Shown piece by piece: positions 24,802-33,962 of a DNA stretch of 64,000 nt. The translations under genes were made by a program, and so were the position numbers. Positions within the stretch are counted from its first letter, which is position 1, and the number at the start of each line of letters is the position of its first letter. A model generated the notes under the pieces. That model searched no databases. It was not told the origin of the DNA and worked only from the letters and a program-made list of their open reading frames with translations. The DNA comes from CAWDVK01 sp963805715 (GTDB taxonomy: Bacteria > Actinomycetota > Actinomycetes > Streptosporangiales > Streptosporangiaceae), in assembly GCA_963805715.1 (NCBI GenBank), contig CAWDVK010000008.1, positions 124,001-188,000 of the forward strand. The letters are read 5' to 3'.

Positions 24802-26553
24802 TCAGCTGATCAGGTACCGGCGGGACAGCGGCACCTCATCGACGGGCGCCGCGGCGAGCACCCGGCCGTCCAGCCGAACCGTCCCGTCCGCGTGGTCGAC
24901 CTCGACTGGCGGGCAGGCCCGGCCGGCGATCAGGCTTGCCCGGCGCACCGAGCGCGTGCCGCGGACGGCGGTGAAGCGCCGCCGGCTGCCCAGTTCCCGC
25001 TGTATTCCGGCGTCCAGGGCGGCCTGCGACACGAAGGTCACCGACAGCGAGGCAGGAGCGGCGCCGAGGCCGCCCCAGTGCGCGCCGTACCGGCGCGGCT
25101 GCGACTCCTCCACGCTCGCATTCCCCTCGCCGAGCGCTCCCCACGCGACATGACCCGCCTTCAGGATCAGCTCCGGCCGGACACCGAAATAGGCCGGGCG
25201 CCAGAGCACGACATCGGCCAGGCGGCCGGGAGCCAGCGTGCCGACCTCACCGGCGATGCCATGGGTCATGGCCGGATCGATGGTGTACTGGGCGAGGTAG
25301 CTCAGCACCCGCTCGTTGTCGTCGGCGCCGAGACCGTCCGCCGTCAGCGAGGCTTCGGCGCGCGGCACCATGCGGCGGACGGCCGGCGCAGCGGGCCAGC
25401 CCTGGCCGTCGAGGGTCGACCGCCATGCCTTCATCGCGTGCGCGAGCTGCCAGGTCCGGCGGACGGTCTCGCCGATCCGGCCCATTCCCTGCGAATCGCT
25501 GTTGATAATGCTGATCGCGCCGAGATCGTGCAGCGGCCCTTCGGCGGCCATGCTGGCCGGGTGCACCCGCTCCCCGGCGAGCAGGCGGTCAGCCGGGTCG
25601 GTGCCGGAGCCGCCATGGACCGCCATGATCATCTCGGGGTGCTCGGCCGCGGCGCCCGTCCCGTAGGGAATCGTCGGAGTGGTGGAGGAGCAGATCACGC
25701 TCGGCTCACGGACCAGGCCGATCAGGTCGGGGATGTGGCCGCCGCCCGATCCCTCGACGTGATAGGCGTGCACCGCGCGGCCGCCAATCGCGGCGACGGT
25801 GTCCTCCAGCTCGCACGACTCATTGAGCCCGTCGGTGTGCAGCGCCACGGCAACGTCGTGCTGATCGGCGAGCCGCAGGACCGCGTCGATGATCTCCGGA
25901 TAGGCGCCCCAGTCCTCGTGAATCTTCAGGCCGACGGCGCCGGCCGCCAGCACCCGCTCCATGGCCGCCGCGACATCCGTCCGCGCGCTGGCCTGCAGGC
26001 CGAGATTCACGGGCAGCTGCTCGAACGCCCGGAGCGTGCTGCTCATCGCGGCCGGGGGCTCCTCGAAGCCGGCCGTGATCAGGGTGGTCACGCCGGCCGA
26101 GAGGGCGACGGGGACCAGCCGGGGGGTGATGAGGTGCACGTGCGAGTCGACCGCGCCAGCGGTCGCGATCAGACCGTAGCCCATGATCGGCAGGGTGTTC
26201 GGCCCGATGGTCATGTCGACGCCGCTGGTGATGTCGGGATTACCTGCCCGCCCGATGCCGACGATCCGGCCGCCGGAAATGCCGATGCTGGTCTTCACCA
26301 CCCCGAGCAGCGGATCCACCAGCAGCACGCCGGCGACCAGCACGTCCAGCTCGCTCGCCGCAGCGGCCCGGTCCTGCTGGGTCATCCGGGAGCGGATGTT
26401 CCTGCCATAGCCCCACTGCGGCTCGTCCCCGTAGCCGACGTGGTCATCCTCGACGCGCAGCCAGAGATCGGTGTCGCCGAGCCGCACGCGATCACCGGTG
26501 GTCGGGCCGAACCGGCGGCTGTAGGCGTCCTGGCGGATGACTGCTGCCCTCAT
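24802..26553 (-). CDS. ureC: Urease alpha (catalytic) subunit, atypical
   Basis: 583 aa. It hydrolyses urea to ammonia and carbamate at a dinickel centre. Most ligands are present: HVHL in DSHVHLI, the carbamylated Lys and following His in GLKIHEDWG, His in VHAYHVEGSGGGH and GGGHIPD, and Asp in NSDSQGMGR. The mobile flap differs: where typical ureases have VCHH, this protein has AVHG, so the flap Cys is replaced by Val while the catalytic-acid His remains. Start overlaps the upstream gamma-beta gene by 4 bp. No ureD, E, F or G gene lies nearby. It resembles the second, accessory-free ureases of some actinomycetes; activity is uncertain. Confidence 0.93.
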   Translation of the reverse strand: MRAAVIRQDAYSRRFGPTTGDRVRLGDTDLWLRVEDDHVGYGDEPQWGYGRNIRSRMTQQDRAAAASELDVLVAGVLLVDPLLGVVKTSIGISGGRIVGIGRAGNPDITSGVDMTIGPNTLPIMGYGLIATAGAVDSHVHLITPRLVPVALSAGVTTLITAGFEEPPAAMSSTLRAFEQLPVNLGLQASARTDVAAAMERVLAAGAVGLKIHEDWGAYPEIIDAVLRLADQHDVAVALHTDGLNESCELEDTVAAIGGRAVHAYHVEGSGGGHIPDLIGLVREPSVICSSTTPTIPYGTGAAAEHPEMIMAVHGGSGTDPADRLLAGERVHPASMAAEGPLHDLGAISIINSDSQGMGRIGETVRRTWQLAHAMKAWRSTLDGQGWPAAPAVRRMVPRAEASLTADGLGADDNERVLSYLAQYTIDPAMTHGIAGEVGTLAPGRLADVVLWRPAYFGVRPELILKAGHVAWGALGEGNASVEESQPRRYGAHWGGLGAAPASLSVTFVSQAALDAGIQRELGSRRRFTAVRGTRSVRRASLIAGRACPPVEVDHADGTVRLDGRVLAAAPVDEVPLSRRYLIS

Positions 26554-27200
26554 CCCGGGTCCGGGGCAGCGGCCCGGACCGCCACCAGGTCGACGTCCCT
26601 GACCTCGCCGGGCGCCCAGCGGATCGACTCGCCCGCCGGGATGTCCAGCCGGTACCCGGTGGCAGCCGCGCGGTCGAACTCCAGCCGCGGGTTGACCCGC
26701 CAGAAGGGGTAATGCGACGACACCCGGATCGGCCTCGCCGACCGGCTGGTCACCCGGATGCGCCGCCGCGCCAGGCCGGCGCCGAGCGGGATCTCGCGGT
26801 CAGGCCGGCGGATCCGGCCGGGCTCATCACCGGCGCCGGCATGGCTGCCGCCCGTGCTGCTCAGACCCGTGCTGCTCAGACCCGTGCTGCCGGAGTCCGG
26901 GGCCAGCGGATCACGCAGCACCACCAGGCGCATCCCGTCGCCGAGCAGTACCTCCAGCCGGATCTCCGCCAGCAGCGGAGCAACGCCGTCCATGAGGTCG
27001 TCCTGGCTGACGGCGGCCCGGCCCGCCGCCGCTACCTGATCGAGTGATCCTCCGGCCCGGGCCGCGCGATGCATCTCATCGCAGATCAGGGCGGTCGCCT
27101 CCGGGACATTCAGCCGGACGCCGTCGCCGCGGGCCCGGCGGGCCAGCTCGGCCGCCAGGAAGATCCTGAGCCTGTCTTCCTCGGTCGGGCTCAGGTACAT
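26550..27200 (-). CDS. ureAB: Fused urease gamma-beta subunit with short beta tail
   Basis: 216 aa. Residues 1-100 are a gamma subunit (MYLSPTEEDRLRIFLAAELA, LNVPEATALICD, SQDDLMDGV). A 45-residue Ser/Gly linker with a 15-bp DNA repeat (GLSST twice) leads to a beta subunit (IPLGAGLARRRIRV, SSHYPFWRVNPRLEFDRAAA, RLDIPAGESIRWAPGE). The beta part stops soon after VDLVAV, so the usual C-terminal FNGLV-type segment is absent, and the conserved GSHYHFFEVN is altered. Fusion of gamma and beta occurs in Helicobacter and some actinomycetes. It would assemble with the alpha subunit encoded next. Confidence 0.9.
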   Translation of the reverse strand: MYLSPTEEDRLRIFLAAELARRARGDGVRLNVPEATALICDEMHRAARAGGSLDQVAAAGRAAVSQDDLMDGVAPLLAEIRLEVLLGDGMRLVVLRDPLAPDSGSTGLSSTGLSSTGGSHAGAGDEPGRIRRPDREIPLGAGLARRRIRVTSRSARPIRVSSHYPFWRVNPRLEFDRAAATGYRLDIPAGESIRWAPGEVRDVDLVAVRAAAPDPG

Positions 27201-27332
27201 GCGTCATCCTCGGTCAGGCGACATCCTCGGTCGGGCGATGCTGCGCCCGGCCGGGCGGCCCGGCGCCCTGGCAGCGACCGTGCGGCGCGAGCTGGCCATG
27301 ATTGTAGGCATGAGCGCGGGCAGAATGTGGCC

Positions 27333-28253
27333 ATGCAGGTCATGTCGGTCACCGGTCCCGTCCAGCCAGCCGATCTGGGCGTGGTGCTCCCGCACGAGCA
27401 CGTGTTCACCAACCTGGTCCGCGAGTATCGCGGCACCGGACTGCTGAATGATGAGCACCTGGCCCGCCGGGAGCTGGAGCTGCTGCGCGCGGCCGGCGGC
27501 GGCACCCTGGTCGACCTCACGCTGGACGAGATCGGCCGCGACCCGGCCGCACTGCGCCGAGTGGCGGAGGCTACCGGCGTCACGATCGTCATGGGCTGCG
27601 GCCACTACCGGGATCCGTACCTGGACCGCGGCTGGTTCGACCGGCACGCCGTGGACGCGATCGCCGAGGAGATGGTCCGCGACATCGAGGAGGGCGCGCA
27701 CGGCACCGGCATCCGGGCCGGCATCATCGGCGAGATCGGCGCCGACCAGCGGTACATCTCAGCGGCCGAGGAACGGTCGTTCCGCGCGGCGGCGCGGGCT
27801 CACCGCCGCACCGGGCTGACCATCAGCACGCACGCGGCCCGCTGGCCGGTCGGCACCGAGCAGCTGCGGCTGCTCGCCGAGGAGGGCGTGGATCCGAGGA
27901 GGGTGATCATCGGCCATGCCGATACGGTTCCGCTGCCCGAGTACCACCTCGCGCTGGCCCGGCAGGGCTGCTACGTCTCGTTCGACTCCATCGGCACCGG
28001 TACCCCCTACGATCTGGGCCGGGTGGCGGACTACGTGCTGGCCCTGGTGCGAGCGGGGCTCGGCGCCCGGGTCCTGCTGTCGCACGACATCTTCCTGCGC
28101 GGCCAGCTGCGCGCCGATGGCGGCTGCGGCTACGGCTACCTGCTGACTGACTTCCTGCCGCTGCTGGCGGATGCGGGCCTGGACCCGGCGGAGGCGCGCA
28201 GCCTGGTCACCGCCAACCCGCAGGCGGCCCTGACCGGCGAGTCGCCCGGCTAG
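27333..28253 (+). CDS. Phosphotriesterase-family metallohydrolase
   Basis: 306 aa from the ATG at 27333; upstream in-frame sequence is antisense to the urease gene and not protein-like. TIM-barrel amidohydrolase fold with two metals: HEHVF after strand 1, Glu in GEIGA (the bridging residue, Glu as in phosphotriesterase-homology proteins instead of carbamylated Lys), His in STHAA, His in IGHAD, Asp in SHDIF. The family includes lactonases, carboxylesterases and phosphotriesterase-like enzymes; the substrate cannot be assigned. It is divergent from the urease genes, 132 bases apart. Confidence 0.85.
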   Translation: MQVMSVTGPVQPADLGVVLPHEHVFTNLVREYRGTGLLNDEHLARRELELLRAAGGGTLVDLTLDEIGRDPAALRRVAEATGVTIVMGCGHYRDPYLDRGWFDRHAVDAIAEEMVRDIEEGAHGTGIRAGIIGEIGADQRYISAAEERSFRAAARAHRRTGLTISTHAARWPVGTEQLRLLAEEGVDPRRVIIGHADTVPLPEYHLALARQGCYVSFDSIGTGTPYDLGRVADYVLALVRAGLGARVLLSHDIFLRGQLRADGGCGYGYLLTDFLPLLADAGLDPAEARSLVTANPQAALTGESPG

Positions 28254-28504
28254 CGCCGCGGCCACAGCCAGTCCTTGATCGCGCGGTTGATGGTGACCGT
28301 CACAGGGCGCCAATCCGCCACGCGATCATGAAATGCCCGGGCTCGGCGGCAACGAGGCGGGTATCAGGTTAACAATGACTGTTCGGCCGTTACGGGTGCC
28401 ATTGCCACCTCTGCGCCGCACTGTTACCTTGACTCCATCTAGCGCCAGCCGAATCAGGAGAATCATCGTCGGCGGAAAGCCGGGCATGAGCAGCTGCCGT
28501 CGCC

Positions 28505-30280
28505 GTGATGCGGTGGAAAGTGAGGCATCAGGTGGCCGAAAGTTCCGCTCCCGCCGGACCAGTTGTCCCGCCCGCGCCGCGCGGCGCCAGCCTTTTCGTC
28601 CGGCAGTCATCCGGGCTCGTGCGCGAGGTCAGTGTCCTTAACGCGCTTTTCTATAACGCGGCGGCGTTCATCGGGACGGGCGTCGGCTGGTACACCGCCT
28701 TCTACGGGCTCGCCTTCCTGCCGGTCGGCCTGCTCGGCCCATTCTCCACCTACGGCTGGGCTGCCATCATCACCGCCGTTTTCGGCATCCTGCTCGCGCT
28801 CATCTTCTCCTCGCTCGCGACCGTCATGCCGCGCTCCGGCGGCGACTACGTCTTCACCAGCCGGTTCATCCCGAAGGCCGGGCCGTTCCTGGCCTGGCTG
28901 GAGGCGTTCATGCTCTGCTTCGCCTCCCTGGCGGTCATCGCGTTCGAGATCCCGGTCGTGCTGCGCAACCTGCAGATCGACGGCCTGATCGTGTGGGTGG
29001 GCACCGGCTCGTCGTTCTTCAGGCACGCGAGTAACTGGTTCAGCTACGGCGGCTCGATCACCGAATGGCCAGGGTTCATCGCCAGCATCGTGGTGCTGCT
29101 GCTCGTCCTGCTAGTCGTGATCCAGCCGACCCGCAGGCTGCACCGGATCGTCACCGTGCTGGCCGCGTGCGGGATCGGCGCGGCCGTGCTGATGTTCGGC
29201 TTCGGGCTGCCGCTGGCCAGCCGGGCCAGGCTGGACGCCAACCTGCCGCGGTTCACCGGCATGACCGCAGCCCAGATCCAGCGGGCGGGCAGCGCGCTGG
29301 GGACGACCGGGCACGGCGTGAGCTTCCACCCGTCCACTTTCTCAATCTTCATCTTCCTGGTCCTGTTCAACTACATCGGCTTCCAGTACAGCGCCTATAT
29401 CGCCGGCGAGGTCCGCGGCAACATCAAGCGCGGCATCATGATCGCGGTGCTCGGCGCGCTGTCCATCGGCGTGCTGCTCAACTCGGTGTACGTGGACTTC
29501 CTGTCCCGGCGGCTCGGCTTCCAGCTGCAGGTCAGCTGGAGCTCGCTGTTCTGGTCCAATAGCCCGCACACGCCGCTCGGCCAGCCGAACGCCACCCCGC
29601 TGCTGGCCGCGATGTCCCGGCCAGGCGGCTGGTTCCTGTGGCTCGTGATCAGCTTCTTCGGCGGCGTGCTGCCGTTCATCCTGATCCCGGTTTACATCAA
29701 CTTCATGAGCCGCATCATGCTGGCCTGGGGCCTGGACCGGCAGGTGCCGAGCTGGTTCTGCGCGATCAGCGAGCGGGTCCGGGCGCCGCTGAACGCCATC
29801 CTGACCCTGGTCGGGATCTCCGCCGTCCTGGTGGTGTTCGAGAACTTCAGCTTCCTGCCCGCCAGCGTCGCGGCCGGCGGCAAGCTGAACCTGGCCGGCT
29901 CGGCCTGGTTCAGCGGGCTGTGCGCGCTGCTGGCCTGGCTCATGCCGGGCATCAACGCGATGGTTGCCCCCTACACCCGTCCTGATCTGGTCCGGAGCGC
30001 GCCCTGGCGGCGCTGGCTCCCGGTGATGGGCGGCGTCTGGCTGGTCTTCGGCGGCATCGTCTACTGGTTCGCGGGCATCGACCCGATCGTCCAGTCCGTC
30101 AAGCACCTGCTGCAGCCGCACGCGCCGCAGAGCCTGCTGAGCTACCTGAATACCTCCGGCGTGTCCTTCACCCTCGGCGTGGCCGTCGTCGGGATCGTGA
30201 TCTACGTGATCCGTAATGTGCAGAACCGCGCGCAGGGCATCGACCTGTCCCTGCTCTACAAGCAGGTCCCGCCGGACTGA
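28505..30280 (+). CDS. APC-superfamily amino acid permease
   Basis: 591 aa from a GTG at 28505; a GTG at 28532 is an equally good start. About 12-14 membrane helices begin near residue 45. The first helix region NALFYNAAAFIGTGVGWY and the MPRSGGDYVFTSRFI segment are characteristic of APC transporters (helix 1 break and the loop after helix 2). It probably imports an amino acid or related amine by cation symport. Nine bases separate its stop from the first possible start of the amidohydrolase gene, so the two probably share a transcript and perhaps a substrate pathway. Confidence 0.87.
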   Translation: MMRWKVRHQVAESSAPAGPVVPPAPRGASLFVRQSSGLVREVSVLNALFYNAAAFIGTGVGWYTAFYGLAFLPVGLLGPFSTYGWAAIITAVFGILLALIFSSLATVMPRSGGDYVFTSRFIPKAGPFLAWLEAFMLCFASLAVIAFEIPVVLRNLQIDGLIVWVGTGSSFFRHASNWFSYGGSITEWPGFIASIVVLLLVLLVVIQPTRRLHRIVTVLAACGIGAAVLMFGFGLPLASRARLDANLPRFTGMTAAQIQRAGSALGTTGHGVSFHPSTFSIFIFLVLFNYIGFQYSAYIAGEVRGNIKRGIMIAVLGALSIGVLLNSVYVDFLSRRLGFQLQVSWSSLFWSNSPHTPLGQPNATPLLAAMSRPGGWFLWLVISFFGGVLPFILIPVYINFMSRIMLAWGLDRQVPSWFCAISERVRAPLNAILTLVGISAVLVVFENFSFLPASVAAGGKLNLAGSAWFSGLCALLAWLMPGINAMVAPYTRPDLVRSAPWRRWLPVMGGVWLVFGGIVYWFAGIDPIVQSVKHLLQPHAPQSLLSYLNTSGVSFTLGVAVVGIVIYVIRNVQNRAQGIDLSLLYKQVPPD

Positions 30281-30300
30281 CCAGCCGGATGGGATCGCGG

Positions 30301-32016
30301 ATGAGTGAGCGGCGGTCAGCCGACGTGCTGCTGCGGGGCGGCGCGGTCTACCGGGTCGACGCCGCGCGGAGCTGGGCCCGGGCGGTAGCCGTCAGCGGAG
30401 ACCGCATTCTCGCCGTCGGCTCCGACGCCGAGTTGCGCGACCTGGTCACCAGCCGCACCCGCGTGATCGACCTGGGCGGCCGGATGCTGCTGCCCGGCTT
30501 CCAGGACGCGCACGTGCACGCCTCCGGCGGCGGCCTGGACCGGCTGCGCTGCGACCTCACCGAGGTGCGCGGCCGAGACGGCTACGCCGCGCACGTCCGC
30601 CGCTACGCCGATGAGCACCCGGACGAGGAGTGGATCACCGGCGCCGGCTGGTACATGGACGCGTTTCCGGGCGGCGTCCCGGTCAGCGCCGACCTGGATG
30701 CCGTGGTGCCCGGCCGGCCCGTCTTCCTGATCAACCGGGACCACCACGGCGGCTGGGCGAACTCGGCCGCGCTGGCGCTGGCCGGGATCGACGCCGCCAC
30801 CCCCGACCCGCCGGACGGCCGGATCGAGCGGGACGCGGCCGGGCAGGCCGGCGCGCTGCAGGAGGGCGCGATGCGGCTGGTCGAGGCCGTCATCCCGCAG
30901 CCCAGCGCAGCGCAGCGCGTCCAGGGCGTGCTCGAGGGCCAGCGCTACCTGCACGAGCTCGGGATCACCGGGTGGCAGGAAGCCATCGTGGGCGACTACC
31001 CGGGCGTGCCCGACTGCTACGAGGCCTACCGCACCGTCGCCGCTGACGGCAGGCTGACCGGCCGCGTCGTGGGGGCGCTGTGGTGGGACCGCACCAGGAG
31101 CCCGGCTGAGATCGACGCGCAGATCGACGAGCTGGCCGAGCGCCGGGCCGACGCACGGGACGGGCCGTTCCGCGCCACCACCGTGAAGATCATGCTGGAC
31201 GGGGTCTGCGAGAACCACACGGCTGCCATGCTGGCGCCCTATCTCGGCGGCCCCGGCCAGGACGGCGACGGCCAGCACGGCCGCGGCAGCCATCCGGCCG
31301 GGCTCAGCTACCTGGACCCCGCGGTGCTGCAGCAGATGGTGACGAGGCTTGACCGGCTCGGCTTCCAGGTGCACGTGCACGCGATCGGTGACCGGGCCGT
31401 CCGGGACGCGCTGGATGCGTTCGACGCCGCGCGGGCCCGGAACGGCCCGAGCGATCGGCGCCACCACATCGCCCATATCCAGGTCGTGCACCCGGATGAC
31501 CTGCCGCGATTCCGGCGGCTCCATGTGGCAGCCAATGCCCAGCCGCTCTGGGCCTGCCATGACCGGCAGATGACCGAGCTCACGCTGCCATTCCTCGGCC
31601 CGGAGCGGTCCGCGCAGCAGTACCCCTTCGGCAGCCTGTCCCGCAGCGGTGCCATGCTGGCCTTCGGCAGCGACTGGCCGGTGTCCAGCCCGAGCCCGCC
31701 CTGGCTGCTGCACGTGGCCGTGAACAGGACCGCGCCGTGGGATGTTTCCGGCGAGCCCGACCCGCTGAGCCGGGAGCCGCTGCTGCCGGCCGAGCGGCTG
31801 GACCTGCCCACGGCCCTGGCAGCCTGCACAGCGGGCTCGGCGCACGTCAACCATCTCGACGAAACCGGCAGCATCCAGCCCGGCTATCTCGCCGACCTGG
31901 TGGTGCTTGACCGCAACCTGTTCGAGCACCCGGCAGCGGAGATCGGCCAGGCCGCCACCGAATTGACCATGGCGGGTGGCCGTATCGTGTACACGAGGCC
32001 TGGTTTCGGCGGATAG
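30301..32016 (+). CDS. Amidohydrolase family 3 (YtcJ-like)
   Basis: 571 aa from the ATG at 30301. N-terminal composite beta-domain, then the HxH metal site in GFQDAHVHASGGG, an HVHAIGD motif, HIAHIQVV, and the late FGSDWPV aspartate: the full amidohydrolase-3 order. The C-terminal GSIQPGYLADLVVLD returns to the beta-domain. These cytoplasmic enzymes hydrolyse N-acyl or amide bonds of poorly known substrates. Its place right after an amino acid permease suggests use of the transported compound. Confidence 0.88.
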   Translation: MSERRSADVLLRGGAVYRVDAARSWARAVAVSGDRILAVGSDAELRDLVTSRTRVIDLGGRMLLPGFQDAHVHASGGGLDRLRCDLTEVRGRDGYAAHVRRYADEHPDEEWITGAGWYMDAFPGGVPVSADLDAVVPGRPVFLINRDHHGGWANSAALALAGIDAATPDPPDGRIERDAAGQAGALQEGAMRLVEAVIPQPSAAQRVQGVLEGQRYLHELGITGWQEAIVGDYPGVPDCYEAYRTVAADGRLTGRVVGALWWDRTRSPAEIDAQIDELAERRADARDGPFRATTVKIMLDGVCENHTAAMLAPYLGGPGQDGDGQHGRGSHPAGLSYLDPAVLQQMVTRLDRLGFQVHVHAIGDRAVRDALDAFDAARARNGPSDRRHHIAHIQVVHPDDLPRFRRLHVAANAQPLWACHDRQMTELTLPFLGPERSAQQYPFGSLSRSGAMLAFGSDWPVSSPSPPWLLHVAVNRTAPWDVSGEPDPLSREPLLPAERLDLPTALAACTAGSAHVNHLDETGSIQPGYLADLVVLDRNLFEHPAAEIGQAATELTMAGGRIVYTRPGFGG

Positions 32017-32056
32017 CGGATAGCGGGAGCCGCGGCGGGCCAGATCGGAGAGGCGA

Positions 32057-33040
32057 GTGCCGTTTCGTGCCAGGAAGGCGAAGAAAGACGTCGTCCGGCT
32101 TTATATCGTGTCGGATTTCCACGCGTCCGCGCCTGCCTGGCGCAAGATGCTCAATGCCATCCGGCTGAATGTCTACAAGGCCGATGCCGTGCTCTACGCG
32201 GGCGACCTCACCGGCAAGGCCATCGTCCCGGTGGTGCGCACCGGCGATTCCTGGGAGGCCGAGCTGCTGGGCCAGAAGCGCCACCCCCGCAGCGAGCAGG
32301 AACTGCAGGACCTCGACCGTGATATCGCGGCCCTGGGCTACTACCCGTTCCACACGACCCGGGCCGAGGTGGACGCGCTGCACGGCGACGCCGGAGCGCT
32401 GGACGCGCTGTTCGCGCATCAGATCCGCGAGCAGGTGACCGAGTGGCTGGAGCTGGCCGCCGAGCGGCTGGAGGGCAGCGGCATACCGCTGTTCATCATC
32501 CCCGGCAATGACGATCCGTACGCGATCGACGAGCCGCTGGCGGCCAGCAAGTACGCGATCAACGTCGACCGCAAGGTGGTGGAGATGCCGGGCGGCCTGG
32601 AGGTCATCGGCCTCGGGCTGTCCAGCCCGACGCCCTGGTCCACCCCGCGGGAGATCTCCGAGCACGACTTCCGTGACACCATCTTCCGGCTCAGCGACCA
32701 GGTGAAGGACCCGCGCCGGGCCGTCCTGCTGACCCACTGCCCGCCGTATGACTCCGGGCTGGATATCGCGCCGCTGCTGGACGACAACATGCGGCCGATC
32801 GTGTCGGCCGGCGACCTGCTCCGCGGCCCGGTCGGCTCGACCGGCGTCCGCGAGGCGATCGAGCAGCTCCGGCCGCTGCTCAGCGTGCACGGCCACATCC
32901 ATGAGTCGGCCGGGGAGGCCAGGATCGGGTCGACGCTCAGCCTCAATCCCGGCAGCGAGGCAGCCTACGGCGTGGTTCGCGGCTTCCTGGTCGACATCAG
33001 CGCGGACGGGATCGAGCGCTCCTTCCGGGTGGAGGGATAG
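32057..33040 (+). CDS. Metallophosphoesterase
   Basis: 327 aa from a GTG. The calcineurin-like phosphoesterase motifs are complete and in order: SDFHAS, YAGDLTG, PGNDDPY, THCPPYD, HGHIHES. A long insertion between the second and third motifs (about residues 55-145) is unusual and could form a cap. The protein starts with a basic stretch RARKAKK. Substrate unknown: nucleotides, phosphoproteins and phosphodiesters are all possible. The nucleotidyltransferase-like gene begins 4 bases after its stop. Confidence 0.85.
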   Translation: MPFRARKAKKDVVRLYIVSDFHASAPAWRKMLNAIRLNVYKADAVLYAGDLTGKAIVPVVRTGDSWEAELLGQKRHPRSEQELQDLDRDIAALGYYPFHTTRAEVDALHGDAGALDALFAHQIREQVTEWLELAAERLEGSGIPLFIIPGNDDPYAIDEPLAASKYAINVDRKVVEMPGGLEVIGLGLSSPTPWSTPREISEHDFRDTIFRLSDQVKDPRRAVLLTHCPPYDSGLDIAPLLDDNMRPIVSAGDLLRGPVGSTGVREAIEQLRPLLSVHGHIHESAGEARIGSTLSLNPGSEAAYGVVRGFLVDISADGIERSFRVEG

Positions 33041-33044
33041 GACC

Positions 33045-33827
33045 ATGACCGACACCACGGAGCCGGAGGCCGGGCCCGAGGACGCGAAGTCCGAGGCACT
33101 CGCGCTGATCAGCGCGGCCACCGAGGAAGGCATCACGGTCCGGCTGCTCGGCGGCCTGGCGGTGCGCGTGCTGTGCCCGCAGTTCCCGCCGCGGCCGAGC
33201 CGCGGCCTGCAGGACATCGACCTGGCCGCGGCCACGCCGTCCCGCAAGGCCCTGCAGAAGTTCCTGCTCGACCAGGGCCACCAGCCGGACAAGACGTTCA
33301 ACGCGCTCTACGGCCACAAGCAGATGTACTTCGTCTCGGCGGTCAGCGGCCGGCCCATCGACGTGCTGATCGACCGGCTGGAAATGTGCCATGAGCTGGT
33401 CTTCCGTGACCGGATCGGCCGGCTGCCTTACACTCTGGACGTGCTGGATGTGCTGCTGTCGAAGCTGCAGATCGTCCAGCTGAACGAGAAGGACGTCCGG
33501 GACATCGTCTACCTGCTGGCCGCCTACCCGGTGGCGCAGAGCGGCGAGCCGGGCACCATCTCGCTGGAACTCTTCCGGCCGATCGTCGGGGAGGACTGGG
33601 GCTGGTGGCGCACGGTGACGATGAACCTGGAGAAGGTCCGGGCGCTGCTCTCCGACCGCGCGGCCGACCTGGTGCCTGCCGGCGCGAGCTGCGACCCGGC
33701 GGAGCAGGCCGCCGCGATGCTCACCGCGGCGCACGAGGCGCCGAAGTCGATGCGGTGGAAGATGCGGGCCCGGGTGGGTGACCGGATCCGCTGGTACCAG
33801 GAGCCCGAGGAAAGCACGCACGACTGA
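33045..33827 (+). CDS. Nucleotidyltransferase-like protein
   Basis: 260 aa. The N-terminal half contains LLGGLAVRVL followed by a conserved DID (RGLQDIDLAAA) and later RPIDVLID, matching the GG...DxD...D pattern of minimal nucleotidyltransferases (AbiEii/MNT-like). The C-terminal half is helical and unassigned. The gene follows the metallophosphoesterase with a 4-base gap, so one enzyme may add and the other remove a phosphorylated group on a shared target. That pairing is inferred from position only. Confidence 0.65.
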   Translation: MTDTTEPEAGPEDAKSEALALISAATEEGITVRLLGGLAVRVLCPQFPPRPSRGLQDIDLAAATPSRKALQKFLLDQGHQPDKTFNALYGHKQMYFVSAVSGRPIDVLIDRLEMCHELVFRDRIGRLPYTLDVLDVLLSKLQIVQLNEKDVRDIVYLLAAYPVAQSGEPGTISLELFRPIVGEDWGWWRTVTMNLEKVRALLSDRAADLVPAGASCDPAEQAAAMLTAAHEAPKSMRWKMRARVGDRIRWYQEPEESTHD

Positions 33828-33962
33828 CCGCGGCGCGCCGTACTACCTGGTCGCCGGGGCTGGAAAGCTGGCCTTTTACAGCAGTATCGGCAAAATTCGG
33901 CATGCATGCGGCGCGGGGTGCGCAGGTAGCCGTCGCGCCCGGCATGCCGGAGAATGGGGATC

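Noticed and set aside
30316..31929. 537-codon antisense frame over the amidohydrolase
   Set aside because: Shadow of a gene with complete metal-site motifs on the other strand.
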